From: Yoonia sp.
GTDB taxonomy: Bacteria > Pseudomonadota > Alphaproteobacteria > Rhodobacterales > Rhodobacteraceae
Direction of reading: 5' to 3'
Assembly: GCA_020627605.1 (NCBI GenBank)
Contig: JAHDGO010000058.1
Location: forward strand, 1,904-9,389
DNA length: 7,486 nt
Both the position numbers and the translations under genes were made by a program. Below, piece after piece: positions 1 through 6,044 of this stretch. The first letter of the stretch is position 1. Every line of letters starts with the position of its first letter. Below the pieces are notes generated by a model. The model was given only the letters and a program-made list of their open reading frames with translations. It had not been told where the DNA came from and did no database searches.

Positions 1-561
1 CTGAACGCGCAAAACTACGCATCCATGTATGACACGGCCTTCTTTGCTGGCTGGGACAAATTCGCCGCGCTGCGCACGCCGAAACTTGCCGCGGTGGCCG
101 GTTACGCGCTTGGCGGTGGCAGCGAGGTTGCGATGATGTGCGATGTGATCATCGCCGGGGCATCCGCCAGGTTCGGACAGCCCGAGGTCAAGATTGGCTG
201 CATTCCCGGCATCGGCGGCACCCAACGGCTGACACGGCTTGTGGGGCGGGCGCGGGCGATGGACATGATCCTGACCGGCCGCATGATCGGGGCGGAAGAG
301 GCGCTGTCGATGGGCCTTGTCAGTCGTGTGGTGCCAGACAGTGATTTGCTGCAAACCGCGCATGAGGTGGCAGAGACAATTGCAGGCTATCCCAAGGACA
401 TCGTCATGATGGCCCGCGCTTGCGTGAACGAAGCCGAAGAGGTTGGCCTGCACGCGGGCCTCCGGTTTGAGCGTCAGGTCTATCACGCGCTCTACGGGCT
501 TCCTGCCCAACGCGAGGGCATGACGGCCTTTCTGGAAAAACGTCCACCGCAATTCCGCTAG
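1..561 (+). CDS. Enoyl-CoA hydratase/isomerase (crotonase family), 5'-truncated by window edge
   Basis: This is the C-terminal 186 residues of a crotonase-fold enzyme. The frame is open from base 1 and ends at TAG 559-561. Family members are about 255-260 residues, so roughly 70 N-terminal residues lie outside the window; the ATG at 25 is internal. Numbering from the first visible codon, the oxyanion-hole segment GYALGGGSEVAMMCD is at about residues 34-48 and FGQPEVKIGCIPGIGGTQRL at about 58-77. The two glutamates expected to be catalytic in enoyl-CoA hydratase are both present, as E42 (GGGSE) and E62 (QPEVKIG). A conserved LTGRM-x-AEEAL-x-MGLVSRVVP segment follows. Having both glutamates favours true hydratase activity, adding water across a trans-2-enoyl-CoA in fatty-acid, phenylacetate or amino-acid breakdown. 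The exact substrate cannot be told. The downstream amino-sugar genes are not an obvious functional partner, so it may be the last gene of an upstream operon. Confidence 0.93.
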   Translation: MNAQNYASMYDTAFFAGWDKFAALRTPKLAAVAGYALGGGSEVAMMCDVIIAGASARFGQPEVKIGCIPGIGGTQRLTRLVGRARAMDMILTGRMIGAEEALSMGLVSRVVPDSDLLQTAHEVAETIAGYPKDIVMMARACVNEAEEVGLHAGLRFERQVYHALYGLPAQREGMTAFLEKRPPQFR

Positions 562-612
562 GCTGCCCTGCGCAGGCCAGTGTCCTGTCGCCGACCAATG
601 CTTTCGTTGGAC

Positions 613-633
613 AAACCGCGCCAAGCGGTGTTT
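613..633 (+). terminator. Weak candidate hairpin after the crotonase gene
   Basis: In the 103-nt gap between the crotonase stop and the kinase start, ACCGC (615-619) can pair with GCGGT (625-629) around a 5-nt loop. It is flanked by AA on the left and GTTT on the right. The stem is short and the T-run only three long, so termination is doubtful. The same gap holds a CCTGCGCAGG palindrome (567-576) and a 6-bp stem with one G-T wobble (595-600 with 605-610, loop CTTT). No convincing promoter for the kinase was found. Confidence 0.2.
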
Positions 634-664
634 GCTCTGCCCGGCAAAACTATCCGGTAACATC

Positions 665-1570
665 ATGACGGCAATCGGGATCGACCTTGGCGGGACCAAG
701 ATTGAAGCGCAGGTTTTCGATGCCACGTGGGCGGTCATCGCGCGCAAGCGGTGCGACACACCACAGGACTACGATGCATTGGTCGCTGCTGTCGGGGCGC
801 TGGTGCGCTGGGCGGACGATGTCACCAAGGGGACGCCACCAGTTGGGATCGCGGCGGCAGGGCTGGTCAATCCACAGACCGTTCTGGCGCTGACGGCAAA
901 TCTGAACGCTACAGGGCGGCCACTGCCCGGCGATATTGAACAGGCAATCGGGCGGTCTTGTACATACCTCAACGACTGCCGTGCGCTGGCCTTGTCAGAG
1001 GCGGTCTTTGGACAAGGACAGGGGCACGGCATTGTTGCGGCACTGACCCTTGGCACCGGTATCGGTGGCGGCATCGCGATGGACGGTGCGCTGCGCTCTG
1101 GCCCGACACTGACAGGTGGCGAAATCGGTCATACATCCGCGCCAGCGCATCTGATTGCGCGGCATGATCTGCCAGTACGGCGCTGCGGCTGCGGCCGGAT
1201 CGGCTGTATCGAGACCTACATCGCAGGGCCCGGTCTGGCAGCGATTGCCGCGCATCTCACCGGGCTCACCGTCACGCCAAGGCTGATCGCGGCGCAACGC
1301 CACGCTGCCATGAAAGAGGTCTGGGGCATCTGGTGTGATCTGACCGCTGATCTGATCCTGACACTGACGCTGACAGTAGACCCGGACTTGATCGTGCTTG
1401 GCGGTGGGCTGTCACGGATTGACGGTGTGGTCGATGATCTGACCGCCGCAGCAGCGGGCGCGCAAATGGGTGATTTTGGCATGCCGCGCCTTGTGCTTGC
1501 CGCAGGTGGCGAGACGAGCGGCGCGCGCGGTGCGGCCTATGCAGCCTGGCAGGCGGTGACGGATGTTTAG
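665..1570 (+). CDS. nagK: ROK-family sugar kinase, probable N-acetylglucosamine kinase
   Basis: This 301-residue protein matches the usual length of ROK kinases. It should transfer phosphate from ATP to C6 of a hexose in the cytoplasm. The N-terminal phosphate-binding loop is IGIDLGGTKIE (residues 4-14). The NLN motif (79-81) is in the sugar-binding region. D104 in LNDCRA is the expected catalytic base. LGTGIGGGI (129-137) is the second phosphate/adenosine motif. The zinc site is complete: H156 in GGEIGH, then C174, C176 and C181 in CGCGRIGCIE, with E183 contacting sugar. DPDLIVLGGGLS lies near the C-terminus. An upstream in-frame TTG at 632 would add 11 residues, but ATG 665 puts the P-loop at the family's usual position and is preferred; no strong Shine-Dalgarno is visible at either. 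The GlcNAc assignment, and hence the symbol, comes from the adjacent nagA. By sequence alone it could be a glucokinase, fructokinase or ManNAc kinase. Confidence 0.85.
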   Translation: MTAIGIDLGGTKIEAQVFDATWAVIARKRCDTPQDYDALVAAVGALVRWADDVTKGTPPVGIAAAGLVNPQTVLALTANLNATGRPLPGDIEQAIGRSCTYLNDCRALALSEAVFGQGQGHGIVAALTLGTGIGGGIAMDGALRSGPTLTGGEIGHTSAPAHLIARHDLPVRRCGCGRIGCIETYIAGPGLAAIAAHLTGLTVTPRLIAAQRHAAMKEVWGIWCDLTADLILTLTLTVDPDLIVLGGGLSRIDGVVDDLTAAAAGAQMGDFGMPRLVLAAGGETSGARGAAYAAWQAVTDV

Positions 1571-1627
1571 ATGCGCAACCCACCGGCCCGGCCCACTGAC
1601 CCTGCGCGGCGCGGAAAGGGGCAGCAC

Positions 1628-2764
1628 ATGACCGATCACTGGATCGCGCCGGATCGTCTCTTTGATGGCGAAAGACTGCATAGAGATTGCGCCCTGCAGG
1701 TCCGCGACGGGCAGGTTCTGGCGCTTGGCCCCGCCACCCCTGACATGCCGGCGCTGGCGGGCTGCGTTACCCCCGGTTTTGTCGACCTGCAGGTCAATGG
1801 CGGGGGCGGTGTCCTGCTGAACACCACGCCGACCGCCGCCGGGATCGCGGCCGTCGCAGCGGCACATCGCCAGTTCGGCACTGTGGCGCTGATGCCAACG
1901 GTGATCACCGACGCCCCTGAAATCCTTGAAAATGCCGCCGAAGCCGCCCTTGCTGCCAAGGGCCATGACAGTGTGATCGGTCTGCATATTGAGGGGCCGC
2001 ATATCGCTGTCGCCAGACGTGGCACGCATCAGGCCGCGCATATCCGGCACATGGACCATCGCACAATTGCGGTTCTGGAACGTCTGCGCGCGGCGGATGT
2101 GCCTGTTCTGATCACTCTTGCACCCGAGGCAGCAAGCACAGACCAGATCGCGACGCTGGCGGCTATGGGCGCTGTTGTATCAATCGGGCATACCGACGCT
2201 GCGGCAGAGGCTGTGAAAGACGCAATTGCGGCAGGTGCAGCCTGTGCCACGCATCTCTTTAACGCCATGTCGCCGATGACCAGCCGCGCCCCCGGTGCGG
2301 TCGGCGCCATTATCAACTCAACCGTGCCAGCGGGGCTGATCTGCGACGGGCATCACGTCGATGACAGCATGATCGCGCTTGCCCTGCGCGCGCGTCCCGG
2401 GGACGATCTGATGTTCCTTGTCTCTGATGCCATGGCGACGGTGGGCGGGCCTGATCACTTCACGCTTTATGGCGATAAGATCACGCTGGCAGATGGCAAG
2501 CTGATCAATGCCGAGGGCAATCTGGCAGGGGCCCATATGACCCAGCGGATGGGTGTGGCAAGGCTGGTGCACCACGTCGGCGTGCCGCTTGAGACAGCAT
2601 TGCGCATGGCGATTACCGTCCCCGCAAAGGTGATCGGTCAGCCAAAACTGGCACAGCTCGTCGGCCGCAGGGTGCGCGACGTTGTGGTTCTGCCGGACGA
2701 TCTGGGCGGTGCGGAAATGCTGGACACGGCGTATCTCGGATTGACTGCGGGGTCTGACGCCTGA
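1628..2764 (+). CDS. nagA: N-acetylglucosamine-6-phosphate deacetylase
   Basis: This 378-residue enzyme is close to the E. coli NagA length of about 382. It removes acetate from GlcNAc-6-P to give GlcN-6-P in the cytoplasm. It is an amidohydrolase-superfamily TIM barrel. PGFVDLQVNGGGG (about 49-61) carries the Q-x-N that replaces the usual H-x-H in NagA proteins. GLHIEGPH (118-125) supplies metal ligand E122. SIGHTDA supplies H188 and ATHLFNAMSPM supplies H209. DGHHVD includes H242, in the substrate phosphate/sugar region. LVSDAM supplies catalytic D267. The C-terminal PAKVIG and GRRVRDVVVL strands complete the small beta domain. The frame also has an ATG at 1571, directly after the kinase stop. 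ATG 1628 is chosen because AAAGGGG at 1615-1621 sits 6 nt upstream and the protein then begins at the first beta strand. The gene follows the ROK kinase by 57 nt and is probably co-transcribed. No nagB is in the window. Confidence 0.95.
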   Translation: MTDHWIAPDRLFDGERLHRDCALQVRDGQVLALGPATPDMPALAGCVTPGFVDLQVNGGGGVLLNTTPTAAGIAAVAAAHRQFGTVALMPTVITDAPEILENAAEAALAAKGHDSVIGLHIEGPHIAVARRGTHQAAHIRHMDHRTIAVLERLRAADVPVLITLAPEAASTDQIATLAAMGAVVSIGHTDAAAEAVKDAIAAGAACATHLFNAMSPMTSRAPGAVGAIINSTVPAGLICDGHHVDDSMIALALRARPGDDLMFLVSDAMATVGGPDHFTLYGDKITLADGKLINAEGNLAGAHMTQRMGVARLVHHVGVPLETALRMAITVPAKVIGQPKLAQLVGRRVRDVVVLPDDLGGAEMLDTAYLGLTAGSDA

Positions 2765-2779
2765 CGACAAAGACAGGCC

Positions 2780-2811
2780 TGACGAACCGTCACGCAACAG
2801 GGTCTGACCCT
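2780..2811. other. Two small hairpins in the convergent gap between nagA and the oxidoreductase gene
   Basis: The 63-nt convergent gap contains TGACG-AAC-CGTCA (2780-2792) and AGGGT-CTG-ACCCT (2799-2811). Both are perfect 5-bp stems with 3-nt loops. No T-run follows them on the + strand. On the minus strand the TTTT (2820-2817) comes before the stems rather than after. They may help end transcription from both sides, but they do not meet the form of an intrinsic terminator. Confidence 0.25.
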
Positions 2812-2827
2812 CTGCCAAAACGACTGA

Positions 2828-4189
2828 CTATAGAACGCCCTTGCTGGAGGCGCGCAGCACGTCCATCAGGTCCGGGTCATCATAGCGATCAAGGGAAAAT
2901 CCCGCTGCATAGTCCGGAACCTCTGCATCGCAGACCAAGGCCGCGCAAAGCTCCCCCGCGGCACAGGCGGCCATGGTTCCAAAGCCTGACAAGGCACAGT
3001 TCATGAAGGCGCCGGGCGGACCCATCGCGCCGATCAGGGGCCAGTTTTCCTCGGTCATCGTGTACCAGCCGCCATAGTGGTGCATCGCGCGCGGAAGCTG
3101 CCCGATATATTTGGTCAGCGCAGGGTTCAGCCGCGACGCCCCCCGCAACACAATGTCGGGAAAGTTGTCATCCAGCGGCAGGGTGGTAGAGGCCTGTTCC
3201 GGCTTTTCATTGTAGGCCCAGCCAAGCTTGACCCACTTGCCGGCGTCGCCACCATCGGGGCGGCAGTGAATGGCCCCCGGCATATCCTGGGCGAGCCATG
3301 CAAACTCCGGATCTTCAAGAAGCATTTCGCGTTCTTCTGCGGTCCAGGCGATCTGCTGACCATCCAGATCGATCGAGAATGGCATGGTGCGGGGGATCGC
3401 ACCCTCGCGGTCCTCGAAGGCGATCTTTTGCTGGAACGTATTGTAGACCGGAAGCGTGACATCAAGCATATCGGCAATCCGCCCGGCAAAAGGACCAGCG
3501 GCATTGATCAGATAGTCTGACCGCAAGGTCACGTCGCCATCCGGCCCTGCAACGGTGGTGGTGTAGCCATCGTCACACGCGATGTCAGTGACATCACCGA
3601 TGATGCGTTTCACACCAACCGATTTGAGGAAATCGAGCATATACATGCCCAATTGCTGGCCACTGATGTCGCCGCCGCGCCGGATATGGATCACTGTCTG
3701 CACCTCAGGATCGTAGCCCGGAAAGCGTTCCTGGATCAGCGCGCGGTTTTGCACAATGTCGACCCCGTCCGGCACGCCCTCCCAGTCAGGTGCGACGAAT
3801 GGGGCATAGGTGTCTGACGACGCTGCGCGGTGAAAGCGGATCAGTTCATCAGCGCGACTGCCAAGGCCGTCATGCAGCTGTGTCACTAACGGGTCAATGT
3901 TGTCGCTGCGGGTCGCCAAAGCATAGCCGCGCCGGTTCATGTTGATCCGGTTGCCGCTGTCGCGCGCGATCTCTTCAAGCAAATCGATACTGCGGTTGGT
4001 AAAGGCCACCATCGCAGGGTGTGGCCACCAGTTGCGATAGTTTTCGCCAGACTGCGCAGAGGTAAACGCCATCGGCTGACCCCGGTCGATCAGGGTAATG
4101 CGCGTCATGCCGTGAGTCTTCGCAAGGTAGTAAGCGGTCGCGATACCAATGATGCCGGTGCCAACAACAACTGCAGAGGATGTGGTCAT
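2828..4189 (-). CDS. FAD-dependent oxidoreductase, DAO (D-amino-acid/sarcosine oxidase) family
   Basis: This 453-residue flavoprotein has an N-terminal Rossmann fold. The dinucleotide motif is VVGTGIIGIATAYYLA (about 8-23), and the acidic residue ending strand 2 is D35 (TLIDRG). SAQSGENYRNWW (44-55) sits where DAO-family enzymes have their flavin-contacting S-G-x-N segment. INAAGPFAG (228-236) is the second conserved FAD motif. The C-terminal part has GGWYTMTEENWPLIG (373-387) and SGFGTMAACAAGEL (401-414), equivalent to the Y-T-x-T-x-D and SGHG-type motifs of sarcosine oxidase and dimethylglycine dehydrogenase relatives. There is no signal peptide, so it is probably cytoplasmic. It would oxidise an amine, N-alkyl amino acid, D-amino acid or hydroxy acid; the sequence does not say which. 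The start ATG has GGAAA 9 nt upstream. It is divergent from the GntR-TRAP genes, which suggests it acts on the imported compound. Glycine oxidase, opine oxidase or FOXRED1-like roles remain possible. Confidence 0.9.
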   Translation of the reverse strand: MTTSSAVVVGTGIIGIATAYYLAKTHGMTRITLIDRGQPMAFTSAQSGENYRNWWPHPAMVAFTNRSIDLLEEIARDSGNRINMNRRGYALATRSDNIDPLVTQLHDGLGSRADELIRFHRAASSDTYAPFVAPDWEGVPDGVDIVQNRALIQERFPGYDPEVQTVIHIRRGGDISGQQLGMYMLDFLKSVGVKRIIGDVTDIACDDGYTTTVAGPDGDVTLRSDYLINAAGPFAGRIADMLDVTLPVYNTFQQKIAFEDREGAIPRTMPFSIDLDGQQIAWTAEEREMLLEDPEFAWLAQDMPGAIHCRPDGGDAGKWVKLGWAYNEKPEQASTTLPLDDNFPDIVLRGASRLNPALTKYIGQLPRAMHHYGGWYTMTEENWPLIGAMGPPGAFMNCALSGFGTMAACAAGELCAALVCDAEVPDYAAGFSLDRYDDPDLMDVLRASSKGVL

Positions 4190-4266
4190 GTGTTTGTATT
4201 TCCAGTCATAAATCGGCCTGACAAAGGCTTTCGGTCAAGTCAGCAAGTTCAGCTTCGTGATATATC

Positions 4267-4296
4267 TTGACAATATCGTATACGATTTGCAACGAT
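4267..4296 (+). promoter_or_regulatory. Candidate sigma-70 promoter for gntR
   Basis: TTGACA at 4267-4272 is a perfect -35 hexamer. With an 18-bp spacer the -10 position would be AACGAT (4291-4296), which keeps only the second A, the fifth A and the final T of TATAAT. The -35 is strong and the -10 poor. The palindromic operator candidate falls inside the spacer, a typical place for repression by steric exclusion of RNA polymerase. Confidence 0.4.
4275..4286. promoter_or_regulatory. Candidate GntR/FCD operator, perfect 12-bp palindrome
   Basis: ATCGTATACGAT is identical to its reverse complement. Its GTATAC core matches the GT-(N)-AC type of operator known for FadR/FCD-subfamily GntR regulators, which bind as dimers to short palindromes. 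It lies 38 nt upstream of the gntR start and 85 nt upstream of the oxidoreductase start. One site could therefore serve autoregulation and control of the divergent gene. Binding by the neighbouring regulator is inferred from position and motif type. Confidence 0.6.
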
Positions 4297-4324
4297 CAAA
4301 TCCGACACTGATGGGAACGCTGAC

Positions 4325-4960
4325 ATGACCGACGCTGCCGCAGATCCGGTTTACAAAGACATTCGTGCTGCGATCCTGGCCGGAGAGTTGCAGCCGGGTG
4401 CGCCGTTGCGGCAGGATGAAATCGCAAAGAAATTCGGCATCAGCAAAATTCCGGTACGCGAGGCGCTCCGCCGTCTCGAGGTGGAAAACCTCGTCACGTT
4501 CGAACGCAACAAGGGCGCGACCGTCAGGCAATATTCCGAGGGTGAGGTCCTTCAGCTTCTCGATATCCGCATTGCGTTGGAATGCCGCGCGCTGGAACTG
4601 GCCATTCCAAACATGATCGCCTCTGATTTCAGCGATATGCGCACCCATCTGACGGACTACGCACAACGCACCGAGGTCGCGCAGTGGAGCGAGATGAACA
4701 GGCGCTTTCACCACATGCTGTACGAGCCAAGCGGCAACCAACCCTTGCTGAACATGATCAATGACGTCGAGGCGCGGCTCGGTCAGTTTCTGCGGGTGCT
4801 CGTCTCAACCGCGAGCGGTCTGGAGCGGCCCATGCGAGAGCACAACGACATCCTGATGGCCTGCGAAGCAGGCGACATCAAAACCGCCGTCGCAGCCCTG
4901 CGACAGCACATCGAAACAACCCAGAAAGAGGTTGCCGCCTTTCTCAGAAGGGGCGGCTGA
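4325..4960 (+). CDS. GntR-family transcriptional regulator, FCD subfamily
   Basis: This 211-residue regulator has an N-terminal winged helix (about 8-70) and an all-helical FCD effector domain (about 75-205). The DNA-binding part shows ILAGELQPGAPL (17-28) and the recognition helix region GISKIPVREALRRLE (38-52), followed by the wing at KGATV (63-67). In the FCD domain, N125 and H129 (NRRFHHMLY), H173 (REHNDI) and H195 (LRQHIE) match the D/N-x3-H, H, H metal-binding pattern of this family, with Asn in place of the more usual Asp. Such proteins usually sense small carboxylates, sometimes through the bound metal, and repress nearby catabolic genes. Its position between the divergent oxidoreductase and the TRAP genes suggests it controls both. 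The gap to the receptor gene is 48 nt, so read-through from gntR into the transporter is possible. The short domain suggests the VanR-like type, though I am less sure of that. Confidence 0.93.
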   Translation: MTDAAADPVYKDIRAAILAGELQPGAPLRQDEIAKKFGISKIPVREALRRLEVENLVTFERNKGATVRQYSEGEVLQLLDIRIALECRALELAIPNMIASDFSDMRTHLTDYAQRTEVAQWSEMNRRFHHMLYEPSGNQPLLNMINDVEARLGQFLRVLVSTASGLERPMREHNDILMACEAGDIKTAVAALRQHIETTQKEVAAFLRRGG

Positions 4961-5008
4961 ACGGCATCACTCACATCCAACATACAGTCTAACACGGGAG
5001 TTCAAGAC

Positions 5009-5989
5009 ATGGGAAAATTTGCTAAATTCGGGGCAGCACTTAGCCTCGCAATGGTCGTATCAGGCGGCGCGTCTGCGCAGGAACGGCAGTTCATCAACAT
5101 CGGCACCGCCGGGATCGGTGGCGGGTACTATCCGACCGGCGGGTTCATCTGCAACTTTCTGAACAAAAGCCGCGCAGACAACGGGCACAACATCCGTTGC
5201 ACTGTGGAATCCACAGGCGGGTCCGTGGCCAACATGCGGTCCATTCAGGTGGGTGATCTGGATGTCGGCATCGCGATGTCCGCTTGGCAGTTCCATTCAT
5301 GGAACGGCACTGACCAGTTCGAAGCGGACGGCGCAAACGAAGACCTGCGTTTCATGTTCTCGCTGCATGCCGATGCCGCACATATCGTGACACGTGCCGA
5401 CACCGGCATCGAATCCATCATGGATCTGGAAGGCAAGATCGTGAACACCGGCAACGCGGGCTCCGGGACCGAGGCACAGGTTTATTCCATGCTGGATCGC
5501 TACGGCGTATCTGCGGATACATTCTTTCAGCAGGAAACCAAGCTGACATCGAAAGAGCAGGCGCAGGCGCTGTGTGACGGCAAGATTGATGCCTTCTTCT
5601 ACCCGACCGCCGTCGGGGCTGCATCTATCCTCGAAGCCACCAACACCTGCGACGCACGGGTGCTGAGCTGGGACGATGAGGTGGTGCAGGCCATGATGGC
5701 AGAGCAGCCATATGTCATCCCGGTTGTCATTCCGGCCGGCACATACGCCGGGCAGGATGAAGAGATCGTCAGCTGGGGTACACCGGCGACCATCAACGCC
5801 AGCGCGAATGCGCCAGAGGATGTCATCTACCACATGACCAAAGCGGTGTTTGATGACTTTGAGGCCTTCAAGGCGCAATCACCGATGTTCAACGCGGTGC
5901 AAATGGAAACGGCAGCAACGGCAGGACGCACAGCGCCCTATCACGCAGGCGCGGAACGCTATTTCCGCGAAGTCGGACTGATCGACTAA
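5009..5989 (+). CDS. TAXI-family TRAP transporter periplasmic solute receptor
   Basis: This 326-residue protein is the substrate-binding component of a TRAP transporter. It starts with a Sec signal peptide: K3 and K6, a hydrophobic core to about residue 17, and an A-S-A cleavage site after A23. The mature protein opens with FINIGTAGIGGGYYPTGG (28-45), the TAXI signature region. Further family motifs are TGGSVANMRSIQVGDLDVGI (69-88), NTGNAGSGTE (146-155) and DGKIDAFFYPTAVGAA (190-205). Four mature cysteines (C48, C64, C189, C214) could form two periplasmic disulfides, by inference. GGGAG-like Shine-Dalgarno GGGAG lies at 4996-5000, 8 nt before ATG. TAXI receptors bind small organic acids or amino acids such as glutamate, but this one's ligand is unknown. 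It follows gntR by 48 nt and precedes its permease, from which it is separated by a terminator. Confidence 0.96.
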   Translation: MGKFAKFGAALSLAMVVSGGASAQERQFINIGTAGIGGGYYPTGGFICNFLNKSRADNGHNIRCTVESTGGSVANMRSIQVGDLDVGIAMSAWQFHSWNGTDQFEADGANEDLRFMFSLHADAAHIVTRADTGIESIMDLEGKIVNTGNAGSGTEAQVYSMLDRYGVSADTFFQQETKLTSKEQAQALCDGKIDAFFYPTAVGAASILEATNTCDARVLSWDDEVVQAMMAEQPYVIPVVIPAGTYAGQDEEIVSWGTPATINASANAPEDVIYHMTKAVFDDFEAFKAQSPMFNAVQMETAATAGRTAPYHAGAERYFREVGLID

Positions 5990-6005
5990 TACCTCCCTGA
6001 CTTAT

Positions 6006-6033
6006 GCGCCCCGCCTCGGCGGGGCGCTTTTTT
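6006..6033 (+). terminator. Strong intrinsic terminator/attenuator between TRAP receptor and permease genes
   Basis: GCGCCCCGCC (6006-6015) and GGCGGGGCGC (6018-6027) are perfect inverted repeats separated by TC. They form a 9-bp GC stem with a CTCG tetraloop, or 10 bp on paper. Six Ts follow (6028-6033). It begins 16 nt after the receptor stop codon. Since the permease starts only 11 nt after the T-run, partial read-through would give more periplasmic receptor than membrane permease. That stoichiometry is common for binding-protein transporters. Confidence 0.9.
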
Positions 6034-6044
6034 AAGGAATTGTG

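Larger units (their letters stand above)
4190..4324. promoter_or_regulatory. Divergent promoter region between the oxidoreductase and gntR genes
   Basis: This 135-nt region separates two outward-facing starts and is visibly more AT-rich than the genes around it, especially at 4260-4300. It holds a perfect 12-bp palindrome (4275-4286), a consensus TTGACA (4267-4272) and a second inverted repeat, GATTTG (4284-4289) with CAAATC (4297-4302). GGGA at 4313-4316 is a modest Shine-Dalgarno for gntR, 8 nt before its ATG. On the minus strand a TTGCAA (4292-4287) precedes an AT-rich stretch (4266-4261), but no clean -10 box stands out. Confidence 0.7.

Noticed and set aside
567..576. CCTGCGCAGG perfect palindrome just after the crotonase stop
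   Set aside because: Ten bases of GC-rich palindrome are expected by chance at this base composition. There is no T-run, no second copy nearby and no regulator gene beside it.
1358..1374. Three CTGAC units at 6-bp spacing inside the ROK kinase gene, giving a Leu-Thr repeat
   Set aside because: The segment aligns in length with the normal hydrophobic helix before DPDLIVLGGG, so it looks like ordinary coding sequence rather than an expanding repeat.
1412..2059. Long minus-strand open frame (215 codons) antisense to nagK/nagA
   Set aside because: It is a shadow of GC-rich coding sequence. The plus strand carries clear NagA and ROK motifs, while the antisense translation is arginine/glycine-rich with no recognisable domain.
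2780..2811. Paired hairpins considered as a bidirectional intrinsic terminator
   Set aside because: Both stems are only 5 bp and neither is followed by a T-run in the direction of transcription. They are kept only as a low-confidence structural note.
3077..3520. Plus-strand open frame of 147 codons opposite the FAD oxidoreductase
   Set aside because: It is antisense to conserved parts of the oxidoreductase. Its composition is typical of a shadow frame and no family is recognisable.
4235..4741. Minus-strand open frame overlapping the gntR gene and the divergent promoter region
   Set aside because: The gntR frame on the other strand has a full winged helix and FCD metal pattern. The antisense frame has no domain and would run through the operator palindrome.
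5297..5878. Minus-strand open frame of 193 codons opposite the TAXI receptor
   Set aside because: It lies fully within a confidently identified receptor gene and has no recognisable motif or ribosome binding site, so it is an antisense shadow.
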